From an uncultured Paracoccaceae bacterium (GTDB lineage: Bacteria; Pseudomonadota; Alphaproteobacteria; Rhodobacterales; Rhodobacteraceae), in assembly GCA_947495795.1 (NCBI GenBank), contig CANMAI010000012.1, positions 1 to 64,000 on the forward strand: 64,000 nucleotides of DNA. The letters run 5' to 3'. Positions 42,849 to 51,408 of the stretch are shown in pieces. Position 1 is the first letter of the stretch, and every line of letters begins with the position of its first letter. The translations under genes and the position numbers were made by a program. A model generated the notes under the pieces. That model was not told the origin of the DNA, made no database searches, and was given only the letters and a program-made list of their open reading frames with translations.

Positions 42849-43904
42849 ATGACCGCGCCACCCGCCAATTACCCCCGCACCGCACTCACACTTGCCCTCG
42901 GCGCACTCGGTGCCCTCGCAGGCCATCTCCTCGGCCTGCCCGTCTATATCCTCACCGGGCCTGCACTTTTCATCACGCTTCTCGGTCTCACCGGCCTGCG
43001 GATGGAGGTGGCAACATCCGTGCGCGATGCGGCCTTCCTCATGATCGGCATCAGCATCGGCGCAGGCGTCACGGAGGAGGCAACCGCCGCGCTCCTCAGC
43101 TGGCCACTCGCCTTCGTGGCCCTCGCGATCATGCTCTGGGCGATCCTCGCGATCTGCCGCGCGGCCCTCAGCCGATGGTTCGGCTACACACGCCAGACCG
43201 CAATCCTCGCCGCCTCGCCCGGGCATCTCAGCTACGTGCTTGGCCTGGGCGCGGAGCTCAACGCGGATATTCCCCGTATCTCCATCGTCCAGTCCGTCCG
43301 AGTGCTCGCCCTCACCCTCGTCGTCCCTTTCGCGGCGCTTGCATTGGGGATTGAGGTCGAGGCAAGCTTTTCGGGCACCGCCGGAATAATGAGCCCCCTT
43401 CATCTCGCAGCTCTCATTGCCGCGAGCATCCTTCTCGGCCGTATTTTCAAGCGTATCAGCCTGCCAGCCCCTCTGCTTCTCGGCGGGCTTTTCGCCTCCA
43501 CATCAGCGCATGTCTCGGGCCTCACGCCGGGCGGCCTCTCGCCCTGGCTCGCTTTGCCCGCCTTCGCGATCATGGGCACGCTGATCGGCACACGCTTCTC
43601 CGGCGTCACCCTCCCGATGCTGCGCCAAAGCCTTGCCGCTGGCATCCTCGTCACCGGAATCGGTGCCGCAGCCGCGCTCATCACCGCATGGCCCATCGCA
43701 CGGCTTCTGGAAATGCCACTCGCCCACGTGCTCATCGCCTTCGCGCCCGGCGGTTTGGAAACAATGATCGCAATGGGTGTGGTGATGGGGGCCAATCCCG
43801 GCTTCGTCGCCGCCGCCCATGTCGGTCGCCTCCTCGTGCTGACGATCCTCGTCCCGCTGATGCTCGGCCGAAAGCCCGGCACTTCCGCCAACTCGACGCG
43901 GTAG
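42849..43904 (+). CDS. AbrB family membrane protein (DUF-type permease)
   Basis: A 351-residue protein with about ten membrane helices in two repeats, each with a conserved GxxxG-rich start (GALAGHLLGLPVYILTGPA and FKRISLPAPLLLGGLFASTSA). It matches the AbrB/ammonia monooxygenase-like family of membrane proteins, unrelated to the Bacillus DNA-binding AbrB. Function is unproven; transport is likely. The ATG at 42849 has AAGGGA immediately before it, too close for an ideal site. The stop is followed at once by a GGTGGGCG hairpin. Confidence 0.82.
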   Translation: MTAPPANYPRTALTLALGALGALAGHLLGLPVYILTGPALFITLLGLTGLRMEVATSVRDAAFLMIGISIGAGVTEEATAALLSWPLAFVALAIMLWAILAICRAALSRWFGYTRQTAILAASPGHLSYVLGLGAELNADIPRISIVQSVRVLALTLVVPFAALALGIEVEASFSGTAGIMSPLHLAALIAASILLGRIFKRISLPAPLLLGGLFASTSAHVSGLTPGGLSPWLALPAFAIMGTLIGTRFSGVTLPMLRQSLAAGILVTGIGAAAALITAWPIARLLEMPLAHVLIAFAPGGLETMIAMGVVMGANPGFVAAAHVGRLLVLTILVPLMLGRKPGTSANSTR

Positions 43905-43924
43905 GGTGGGCGGTTTCGCCCACC
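43905..43924 (+). terminator. GGTGGGCG-GTTT-CGCCCACC hairpin after the AbrB-type gene
   Basis: A perfect eight-base stem with four-base loop starting directly after the TAG stop codon. From memory, such GGTGGGCG/CGCCCACC hairpins are frequent between genes in Rhodobacterales. It may be both a repeat and a terminator. The remaining 180 bases to the smc stop show nothing further. Confidence 0.6.
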
Positions 43925-44105
43925 GCTCCGGCAGGGCAATTGGCCAGCATGGTTTCACTTTCCGAAACCCATTACCTCAGAGGTCATCAATTCCGTTACC
44001 TCGGTGGAGCAAAGCCGAAAACCTGCCAAAACACAGAGGATTTCGGGAATTTTGCACTCCCAAAACGGTACCGAAACCATACCAAATCCAGCCTTTGTGT
44101 CAGAC

Positions 44106-47100
44106 TCAGGCGTCCACCAGTTGCTCAGCCTGTCGCAAGTCTACGGAAACCAGCTGGCTCACGCCCTGCTCGGCCATCGTCACCCCGAAAAGCCTGTCCA
44201 TCCGCGCCATCGTCACCGCATGGTGCGTGATGATCAGAAAGCGCGTATCGGTCTGTTGGGTCATCTCATCCAGCAAGTCACAGAACCGCGTCACGTTGGC
44301 ATCATCCAACGGCGCATCCACCTCATCGAGGACACAAATCGGCGACGGATTGGCCAAAAACACTGCAAAAATAAGGGATAACGCGGTCAGCGTCTGCTCA
44401 CCACCAGAGAGCAGTGAAAGCGTCGCCAGCTTCTTTCCCGGCGGCTGACACATGATTTCCAGCCCTGCTTCCAGCGGATCATCGCTTTCCACCAGCACAA
44501 GATTGGCATCGCCACCGCCGAACAATGTTTTGAAAAGCATGGAAAAATTGCGGTTCACTTCCTCAAAGGCATCCAGCAGCCGCTGCCGCCCTTCGCGATT
44601 GAGGTTGGAGATTCCCGCGCGAAGCTTGCCAATTGCCTGTTCCAGATCACTTTTTTCAGTGGTCAGCGTGTCAAATTCCTCCTGAACGGAGCGTGCATCC
44701 TCCTCCGCCCGCAGGTTCACAGCGCCCAACGCATCCCGCTGCCGCCGCAGCCGAACGGTATCCGCCTCAATCGCTTCGGAAGAGGGCATCTTATCCGGAT
44801 CCACTTGAATTCGCTCTAGTAATTCTTCCGGAACCGTATCCATCTCTTCTGCAATCCGCTCGGCTGCATCCGTGATCCGCGCCTCGGAAGCCTCCGCCAC
44901 AGCCTCCGCCCGTGCCCGTGCCTCGCGGGCTTCCCCAGCTCCGCGCTCAGCATCCCGCTCGGCCTGCTCGGCCTCACGCCGCGCCGTTTCCGCAGAGGCC
45001 AGCGCATCCCCTGCAGCTTTCTTCCGCGCCTCCGCTGTCTCTATCGAACTCGCGAGATCAGCGCGTTTTGCCGCAATCTCGTCCGGCGTTTGTTTCGCTT
45101 TTTCAAGCGCTTCCGCGCTCTCAGCGCTGCGCGTCTCAAACTCTGCAATCCGCGTCTGGGCAGAGTTCAGCCGGTGTTGCCAGCCGCTTACTTCCTTGAT
45201 GATCTCCTGCCGACGCTTCGTCCGTGCCTCACCTTCCCGGCGCATCTCATCCGCCCGCGTGCGCTTCGCGATCATCGCCAGACGCGCCGCCTCAACACGC
45301 ACCTTATGGCCCTCAACGGCGGTCCGGCCCTCCGCCAAAGCCTCGTCATCAATCAAACCGGCTTCGGCCTCGGCCAGCGCGCCCCGCGCCGCCTCACCAT
45401 CATCCCGGCGCGCCTTCAACGAAAGCTGCAGCGTCTCCAAACGCCCCTGCAAAGTGCCAAGTTCTCCCTCGGCCCGGCCAGCCGCGCGCGTTGCATCTGT
45501 CAGCGCCGCATCCGCTGTCCGGCGGGCCTCTCTTGCCGCACGTTCGGCGCCTTGCGCGGCCTCCAACGCCTCTTTGTGCGCCTGATAGTTCTGCCGCGCC
45601 ACATCAGCCGCAGCCTTCGCCTCAGCACCCGAAACCTTTAAGGATTCCAAACGGTTGATCTGCTGCAAACGCAAAGCTGCAGCGGAAGGTGCATCCTCTG
45701 CGCGAGCGCAATATCCATCCCAGCGCCAGAGATCACCCTCGCGGCTCACCAGACGCTGGCCCGGTGCCAGGCTGGCCTGCAAGCCTGCCCCATCAGCTGC
45801 GTCAACCAGCCCGATCTGGGAAAGACGGCGCACTAAAGCGTCGGGCGCTTTCACATGGGCACCCAGCGGCGAAGCACCCTTTGGCAAGGAGCTGTTCTGG
45901 TCATAGCCCGGCAACGTCACCCAGCCGGAAGCGCCCGCTTCACTGACCAGAGGCGCCTTAAGATCATCATTCAGCGCAGCCCCGAGTGCCGCCTCAAAAC
46001 CGGCCTCGGCCCGCACCGCGTCCAGAAGCTGAGGCCCATCACCCCGCTCCCGTTCCAGCAAGCGCTCAAGGGCCGCAATCTCGGCGCTCAGGGTTGTCTC
46101 AACTCCCTCTGCCTCTGCCAGAGCCGCCCGCACCTGACCTTCCGTGGCCTGCGCCTCGGCGCGGTTGGCCTCCGCTGCAACCAAGGCTTCTTCAGCAGCT
46201 TCAGCGGCCTTTCCGGCCGCCTCAAACGCTTCAATTGCTTCAATGTTTCGCGCTCCGGCAGTCGCAAGCTGTGCTTCAATATCCGTCACCGCAGCGGCCG
46301 CTTTCTCCACCGCTTCTGTCAGCCGTGCGAGCTGATGCCCCGCCTCATCCCGTCGCCGCTCCGCTGCCTGATGACGCGCCGAAAGCCGGGCCGCATCCTG
46401 CGTGGCGCTGTCCAGAGCAGCTTCTGCCGCCTCCAGAGCCTCTCCCGCCTCCTGCGCGGCTTCCCGTGCCTCGGCCACAGCTGCATCCTGCCCGTCGGAA
46501 GCCTTCTCCAGGGCTTCCCGCTCCCAGTTCAGCTTTTCGATAACTTCACCGGCATCCCGGTTCAGGCCAGCCTCGCGCTCCATGTCCTTGGCAAGCTGAT
46601 CAATCCGCGCTTCCAGCGTGGCGATCGTTTCACGCGCCCGATTATCCTGCTCGGTCAGCGTATCCCGCTCCACCAGCAACCGTTGCAAAACGGCGCCTGC
46701 AATCGCCTCTTCCTCACGCAAGGGAGGCAGCTTTTCCTCCGCCTCGGCGCGCGCGCGGGCTCTCTCGGAAGCGCCGCCCTGCGCCTGCGCCGCTGCTTTC
46801 ACAGCCTCCTGCAAGGCCTGCGAAGCAGCCGCATGCGCCTCCGCCGCTTCTTTCCATCGGCGGTACAAAAGCATGGCCTCTGCCCGACGCAGCTCTGCGG
46901 CTATTTCCCTATACCGTGCCGCCTGTTTTGCCTGCCGCGCCAATGCGTTAAGCTGCGTCTGCAGGCTTTCCGTCACATCCTCAACCCGGGCCAGATTTGT
47001 CTCTGCGCCCTTCAATTTCAGCTCCGCCTCATGCCGTCTCTGATAGAGTCCGGAAATACCCGCAGCCTCTTCCAGAATGCGCCGCCGGGCCTTGGGCTTG

Positions 47101-47564
47101 GCGTTGATCAGTTCCGAGATTTGGCCTTGCCGCACCAGTGCCGGAGAATGCGCTCCGGTGGAGGCATCCGCGAACAACATCTGCACATCGCGCGCCCGTG
47201 CATCCTTGCCATTTGTCTTGTATGCAGAGCCCACATCGCGCGTGATCCGCCGCACGATCTCTAGCATATCGGCATCGTTAAAGCCCGGCGGAGCGAGGCG
47301 ATCCGCGTTATCGAGGTGGAGCGTGACTTCTGCAAAGTTCCGGGCAGGCCGCGAGGACGCACCGGCGAAGATCACATCCTCCATTCCGCCGCCACGCATC
47401 GCTGTCGGACGGTTCTCGCCCATAACCCAGCGAAGCGCCTCCAGAAGGTTGGATTTGCCGCAGCCGTTCGGCCCCACCACACCCGTCAGGCCAGGCGCGA
47501 TCATCAGCTCTGTCGGGTCGACAAAGCTCTTGAAACCCTGAAGTCTGATCTTGGTGAATTGCAT
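44106..47564 (-). CDS. smc: Chromosome segregation protein SMC
   Basis: A 1152-residue condensin ATPase. The N-terminal Walker A is GPNGCGKS (31-38). Two long coiled coils (about 165-500 and 650-970), very rich in alanine and glutamate, flank a hinge (about 500-640). The C-terminal head has the ABC signature LSGGEQTLTALSL and Walker B PICVLDEVDAPLDDANV. It compacts and separates sister chromosomes with ScpA/ScpB, not seen here. The start MQFTKIRLQGFKSF is the family norm. The opposite strand shows long false frames because of the repetitive coiled-coil coding. Confidence 0.97.
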   Translation of the reverse strand: MQFTKIRLQGFKSFVDPTELMIAPGLTGVVGPNGCGKSNLLEALRWVMGENRPTAMRGGGMEDVIFAGASSRPARNFAEVTLHLDNADRLAPPGFNDADMLEIVRRITRDVGSAYKTNGKDARARDVQMLFADASTGAHSPALVRQGQISELINAKPKARRRILEEAAGISGLYQRRHEAELKLKGAETNLARVEDVTESLQTQLNALARQAKQAARYREIAAELRRAEAMLLYRRWKEAAEAHAAASQALQEAVKAAAQAQGGASERARARAEAEEKLPPLREEEAIAGAVLQRLLVERDTLTEQDNRARETIATLEARIDQLAKDMEREAGLNRDAGEVIEKLNWEREALEKASDGQDAAVAEAREAAQEAGEALEAAEAALDSATQDAARLSARHQAAERRRDEAGHQLARLTEAVEKAAAAVTDIEAQLATAGARNIEAIEAFEAAGKAAEAAEEALVAAEANRAEAQATEGQVRAALAEAEGVETTLSAEIAALERLLERERGDGPQLLDAVRAEAGFEAALGAALNDDLKAPLVSEAGASGWVTLPGYDQNSSLPKGASPLGAHVKAPDALVRRLSQIGLVDAADGAGLQASLAPGQRLVSREGDLWRWDGYCARAEDAPSAAALRLQQINRLESLKVSGAEAKAAADVARQNYQAHKEALEAAQGAERAAREARRTADAALTDATRAAGRAEGELGTLQGRLETLQLSLKARRDDGEAARGALAEAEAGLIDDEALAEGRTAVEGHKVRVEAARLAMIAKRTRADEMRREGEARTKRRQEIIKEVSGWQHRLNSAQTRIAEFETRSAESAEALEKAKQTPDEIAAKRADLASSIETAEARKKAAGDALASAETARREAEQAERDAERGAGEAREARARAEAVAEASEARITDAAERIAEEMDTVPEELLERIQVDPDKMPSSEAIEADTVRLRRQRDALGAVNLRAEEDARSVQEEFDTLTTEKSDLEQAIGKLRAGISNLNREGRQRLLDAFEEVNRNFSMLFKTLFGGGDANLVLVESDDPLEAGLEIMCQPPGKKLATLSLLSGGEQTLTALSLIFAVFLANPSPICVLDEVDAPLDDANVTRFCDLLDEMTQQTDTRFLIITHHAVTMARMDRLFGVTMAEQGVSQLVSVDLRQAEQLVDA

Positions 47565-47664
47565 GAATTCCCGGTATGCCTGATTCCAAAACTGGCTGCG
47601 AGGATCAGGCCGCAGGCTGTATGAGTCAAGCTACATACCCCTGAATATCGCGGTATCGGCGGAG

Positions 47665-47673
47665 TTATCCACA
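47665..47673 (+). promoter_or_regulatory. Consensus DnaA box TTATCCACA
   Basis: Perfect nine-base match in the 180-base divergent gap between smc and the FMN reductase gene. It is followed by a small AGATAT/ATATCT inverted repeat. A single 9-mer is expected by chance about every other window of this size, so a role in DnaA control of smc is only a suggestion. Confidence 0.3.
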
Positions 47674-47744
47674 AGATATTGGTGTTTTGATATCTGCCAG
47701 CTTCCCTCTATATCCATCCCGAACACCATCACAAAGGCTTCCCC

Positions 47745-48290
47745 ATGGCATCTTCCTACACTCTTCTCGGCATCTCCGGTTCGCTGAGATCGCAATCGAC
47801 CAACACTCTACTCGTGCATGAGGCGGCCCGTGCCTTTCAGCCACAGAATTTCACGCTGGGTTCAATCCGCTTTCCGCTCTTTGATCAGGATCATCAGGAT
47901 GCGCATGGGGTGCCCGATGAAGTGATGGCGCTGGCGGATCAGATCCTGGCTGCGGATGCTGTTGTGATTTCAACCCCGGAGTATAACAAGAACTTGTCGG
48001 GCAGCCTCAAGAACGCGCTGGACTGGCTCAGCCGCACCGGCAAAGCTCCGTTGAAGGACAGGCCCGTCGCCATCCTTTCGGCAGCATCGGGCAAGGCTGG
48101 TGGAGAACGCGCGCAGTATTCCCTGCGGCACTGCCTCACGCCTTTCTTCCCGCGTGTTTTGCCCGGGCCAGAGGTTACCATCGCCGGGGCCGGCAATGCA
48201 TTCGATGAAGCGGGCCAACTGAAGGATCCGAAGAGCTTTGAGTTTCTTGAGGACCTGATGCAGGCGCTGAAAGCGGAAACACGCGCTTAG
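47745..48290 (+). CDS. NADPH-dependent FMN reductase family protein
   Basis: A 181-residue flavodoxin-like protein. GISGSLRSQSTN (9-20) forms the FMN phosphate loop and STPEYNKNLSGSLKNALDWL (75-94) contacts the flavin ring, a typical pair for the NADPH-dependent FMN/quinone/azo/chromate reductases such as ChrR. It likely reduces quinones or flavins in the cytosol, protecting against redox cycling. It is divergent from smc. Its stop overlaps the stop of the convergent VOC gene by four bases. Confidence 0.92.
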   Translation: MASSYTLLGISGSLRSQSTNTLLVHEAARAFQPQNFTLGSIRFPLFDQDHQDAHGVPDEVMALADQILAADAVVISTPEYNKNLSGSLKNALDWLSRTGKAPLKDRPVAILSAASGKAGGERAQYSLRHCLTPFFPRVLPGPEVTIAGAGNAFDEAGQLKDPKSFEFLEDLMQALKAETRA

Positions 48291-48685
48291 CTGTCGTAGC
48301 GTGCGACCTCCACGAGGCAGCCATCCGGATCGCGTATGTAGAGCGAGGTAATCGGCCCGCGCGCTCCGGTGCGTTTTACGGGGCCTTCTTCGATCGTGAT
48401 GTTGAGTGAAGCCAGATGCTCAGCCCAATCCTCGAGAGAAGCCTCTGTGATAAGGCAAAAGTCGCCAGAGCCACGAGCCGGGTTGTCTGCGTGTGGCGTG
48501 AACTCACGTCCCGCTTGATGAAGATTGATCTTGTGCGGGCCGAAGCTCAGCGCATGGCGTTCTGATCCATCGGCGACAGTGAAGGGCGCATGTGCCATAC
48601 CAAGCGCATGCGTGTAGAAGCTGATCGTCGCGGCCATATCGCGAACCGTCAGAACGAAGTGATCGAAGCCGGAAATCTGGAGCAT
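48287..48685 (-). CDS. VOC family protein (glyoxalase-like)
   Basis: A 132-residue single-module VOC protein. It starts MLQISGFDHFVLTVRDMAATISFYT with His9 as likely metal ligand, has FGPHKINLHQAG in the middle, and ends SLYIRDPDGCLVEVARY with a glutamate ligand. This matches the group annotated as VOC family virulence or glyoxalase proteins in many proteobacteria; the substrate is unknown. It overlaps the convergent FMN reductase stop and is followed upstream by the FAD oxidoreductase gene on the same strand, only 12 bases away, so these two are likely one operon. Confidence 0.9.
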   Translation of the reverse strand: MLQISGFDHFVLTVRDMAATISFYTHALGMAHAPFTVADGSERHALSFGPHKINLHQAGREFTPHADNPARGSGDFCLITEASLEDWAEHLASLNITIEEGPVKRTGARGPITSLYIRDPDGCLVEVARYDS

Positions 48686-48697
48686 CGTGGACGCCTT

Positions 48698-49798
48698 TCA
48701 AAGATGATGGGAGACGGTGAAGCTATGGGGCAGATCCGTCGGCGTGCCTGTAATCAGATCGGCGAGCGTTTCGCCTACCTTAGGGGCAAGACCAAAGCCG
48801 ATTTTGAAACCACCAAGCGCCGCGTAAAGACGCTGATGTCCGGGTATGGCCCCAAGCATCGGATCACGCCGCCGGGCCTTCGGCCGAAGCCCGGCCCAGC
48901 GGGTGAGCACCTTCGCATCGGCGAGCCTTGGGCAGATTGCGCGAGCGCTATCAATGACAGCCTCAAGCTTCTGATCAGTTATCTCTGCAGTGTCCCATGT
49001 ATTCTCGGACGTTGAGCCTACAGCCACCCTCCCAGCCCCATGCGGCACGATGTAGATGCCATCATGGAAGATAACCGGTTCGTCCCCACCGCAATCGGCG
49101 GAAAGCACTGCCGCCTGGCCCTTCACCCCGTTGCCCGCATTTGCACCGACAAGCGGAGCAAGCAAGTCAAAGCCGGGGACACCGGCGGCAAGGACAATGG
49201 TGTCTGCCTCGATCTGCCCTTTTGGACCTGCGAGCCTGCCAACCGAACCCTCCAAGACAGGCCAATTTTCAGTAAGCTCTCCGCCAAGCGCATCAAAGGC
49301 TGCTGCAAGCGCACGCATTGCCTGCTGAGGAAAGATGCGGGCTGAAAGGGTTTCCCTGATCAGGCCAAAAGGTACTGCATCCGAGGCAAGCCAGCCATTC
49401 GAGGCGCCCGCTTCAACAACCTGCCAACGCGCCTTTCCCTGCCAGAGCGTTTCCGCGGACGCGGATCGGGCTTTCGCCAAATCTCTCGCCTCGGCGGAAA
49501 GCAGCGGCATCAATCGGCCTGTTCGGGCATAACTTGTGGGCTGCCCGCCCATATCCCCAATCCCGGCCCAATAGGCCTCTCCGCTTAACAGGGCTTCCAA
49601 CTGATACGCCTTCTTCGGGTTCCATTGATCCGGCACATGCGGGGAAAGCGCGCCCACCAGCCCGCCGCTGGCCCCGGCACCAGCGTGCATTGCATCGACA
49701 ACCCGCACACATAGCCCACGGCGCTGACACGCCACGGCAACCGCCAACCCGAAGATCCCGGCACCCACCACAGCCACATCCACTTTCTGCGTTGCCAA
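48698..49798 (-). CDS. FAD-dependent oxidoreductase (DAO family), possible MnmC oxidase half
   Basis: A 366-residue D-amino-acid-oxidase-fold flavoprotein. GAGIFG (12-17) binds FAD, and GAGASGGLVGALSPH plus DPMLGAIPG and LYAALGGFKIGFGLAPKVG near the end are typical. I chose a TTG start at 49798 because GAGGGGG lies a few bases upstream; a TTG at 49828 is less favoured, and no ATG fits. It is divergent, 48 bases away, from mnmD, whose product is the methyltransferase half of MnmC. So it may be the separate oxidase half that converts cmnm5U to nm5U in tRNA. Glycine oxidase or ThiO-like function is the alternative. Confidence 0.8.
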   Translation of the reverse strand: MATQKVDVAVVGAGIFGLAVAVACQRRGLCVRVVDAMHAGAGASGGLVGALSPHVPDQWNPKKAYQLEALLSGEAYWAGIGDMGGQPTSYARTGRLMPLLSAEARDLAKARSASAETLWQGKARWQVVEAGASNGWLASDAVPFGLIRETLSARIFPQQAMRALAAAFDALGGELTENWPVLEGSVGRLAGPKGQIEADTIVLAAGVPGFDLLAPLVGANAGNGVKGQAAVLSADCGGDEPVIFHDGIYIVPHGAGRVAVGSTSENTWDTAEITDQKLEAVIDSARAICPRLADAKVLTRWAGLRPKARRRDPMLGAIPGHQRLYAALGGFKIGFGLAPKVGETLADLITGTPTDLPHSFTVSHHL

Positions 49799-49846
49799 GC
49801 GCTTCCCCCTCTGCTCATGGTGGCGCAATCACGGAAGGGTTTAAGC

Positions 49847-50539
49847 ATGAATGCGGGGGCGGTGAAACAGGGGAGCCGGACAGAGCTGGAATGGCGAGAT
49901 GGTATCACGCCTGTCTCAAAACGGTTTGACGACCCGTATTACACGCTCTCCAACGGCCTCGCCGAGACGCGCCATGTGTTTCTTTGCGGAAACGACCTGC
50001 CAGAGAGGTTCCGGCCCGGCTTCCATATCGCAGAGCTTGGCTTCGGAACGGGCCTTAATGCGCTGGCAGCATTGTATTGCTGGAAGGAAGCAGGGGTTTC
50101 CGGGCCTCTTGCCTTCACCAGTTTCGAAGCCTTTCCCCTGAGCATGGAGGAGATGGCCCGTGCCCTCGCCCCCTTCCCGGAATTGGGAGAGCTTGCCATG
50201 CCGTTGCTTGAGGCTTGGGGCATGGATGAAACACGCATCTCCACTCCCGATCTGGAACTGACCGTCATTACCGGCGACGCGCGGGAGACGCTTCCGCAGT
50301 GGGACGGCAGGGCGGAGGCCTGGCTTCTTGATGGGTTCAGCCCCGCCAAAAACCCAGAACTCTGGGAGGAAAGCCTTCTCGACGAGGTGGCTCAGCATAC
50401 TTCACCGGGCGGAACGCTTGCTACCTATAGCGCCGCAGGCCACGTGCGGGAAAAGCTGACCCACGCGGGTTTCGAGATAACCCGGGCGCCCGGCTATGGC
50501 ACCAAGCGCCACATGACGCGGGGCGTCCTTCGGCCATGA
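49847..50539 (+). CDS. mnmD: tRNA 5-methylaminomethyl-2-thiouridine methyltransferase (MnmD type)
   Basis: A 230-residue stand-alone version of the MnmC N-terminal domain. It has the SAM loop ELGFGTGLN (63-71), the segment FEAFPLS, and LLDGFSPAKNPELW, a signature of MnmC/MnmD. It methylates nm5U34 to mnm5U34 in tRNA. GGAAGGG is seven bases before the ATG at 49847; an in-frame ATG at 49817 is not used, as it would run into the promoter region of the divergent oxidoreductase gene. The stop overlaps the EamA start by four bases, so the two are coupled. Confidence 0.88.
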   Translation: MNAGAVKQGSRTELEWRDGITPVSKRFDDPYYTLSNGLAETRHVFLCGNDLPERFRPGFHIAELGFGTGLNALAALYCWKEAGVSGPLAFTSFEAFPLSMEEMARALAPFPELGELAMPLLEAWGMDETRISTPDLELTVITGDARETLPQWDGRAEAWLLDGFSPAKNPELWEESLLDEVAQHTSPGGTLATYSAAGHVREKLTHAGFEITRAPGYGTKRHMTRGVLRP

Positions 50540-51408
50540 CCAACAACATCCGCCTCGGCATCATCCTGATGGTCGCCACCATGTTGGTCTTCGCCGCGCA
50601 GGACGGGATCTCCAAGCATCTGGCCCAGACCTACAACGTGATGACAGTCGTGATGTTTCGCTACTGGTTCTTCGCACTCTTTGTCATCGGTCGCAGCGCA
50701 GCACTACCCGGTGGCATCCGGCGTGTGGCCAAAACGGGCATGCCAAGGGTTCAGATATTCAGGGGGGTGCTGCTGGCTGCCGAAATCTGCGTCATGGTGC
50801 TGGGCTTCACGCTGCTGGGCCTTGTGGAGGCGCACGCGATCTTTGCCGCCTATCCTCTAATTGTCGCGGCACTTTCCGGCCCTGTGCTTGGCGAAACCGT
50901 TGGCTGGCGCCGTTGGACCGCGATCGGCATAGGCTTTCTCGGTGTGCTCGTCCTTCTCCGCCCGGGCTTTGCTGTTTTCAGCCCCAGCGCATTTGTTGCG
51001 ATCGCGGCAGCGCTCATGTTTGCGCTTTATGCCCTTCTCACGCGCTATGTGGCCCGTGCAGATAGTGCCGAAACCAGCTTCTTTTACACGGGCATCGCCG
51101 GTGCTGTGGCAATTACCTGTGTTGCACCCTTCTTCTGGGCACCGATGGAAACGGCGGGCGATTGGGCGTGGATGGGCCTCCTTTGCATCTTTGGTGCGCT
51201 CGGCCACTTTCTTCTGATCAAGACGTATTCCGTGGCCGAGGCCGGAGCCGTACAACCCTTCGCCTATCTCCAGCTTGTCTTTGCGTCAGCCATCGGCGTT
51301 ATGCTCTTTAACGAAAAGCTGGAATTCTGGACGGTTCTGGGCGCCAGCCTCATCATATCGGCTGGCCTTTACACCCTTTGGCGGGCGCGGATCAGCGCCG
51401 ACAGCTAA
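50536..51408 (+). CDS. DMT superfamily transporter (EamA family)
   Basis: A 290-residue protein with about ten membrane helices in two EamA repeats (about 5-140 and 150-285). GISKHLAQTYN after helix 1 and FAAYPLIVAALSGPVLGE in the first repeat are typical; the second repeat has PFAYLQLVFASAIGVMLFNE. Such transporters export amino acids, metabolites or drugs; the substrate is unknown. It is translationally coupled to mnmD. Its TAA stop overlaps the TAG stop of the convergent slt gene by four bases. Confidence 0.9.
   Translation: MTNNIRLGIILMVATMLVFAAQDGISKHLAQTYNVMTVVMFRYWFFALFVIGRSAALPGGIRRVAKTGMPRVQIFRGVLLAAEICVMVLGFTLLGLVEAHAIFAAYPLIVAALSGPVLGETVGWRRWTAIGIGFLGVLVLLRPGFAVFSPSAFVAIAAALMFALYALLTRYVARADSAETSFFYTGIAGAVAITCVAPFFWAPMETAGDWAWMGLLCIFGALGHFLLIKTYSVAEAGAVQPFAYLQLVFASAIGVMLFNEKLEFWTVLGASLIISAGLYTLWRARISADS

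Noticed and set aside
45855-47264. 469-residue plus-strand frame opposite smc
   Set aside because: It mirrors the repetitive Ala/Glu coiled-coil coding of smc; Leu/Arg/Ser-rich without domain.
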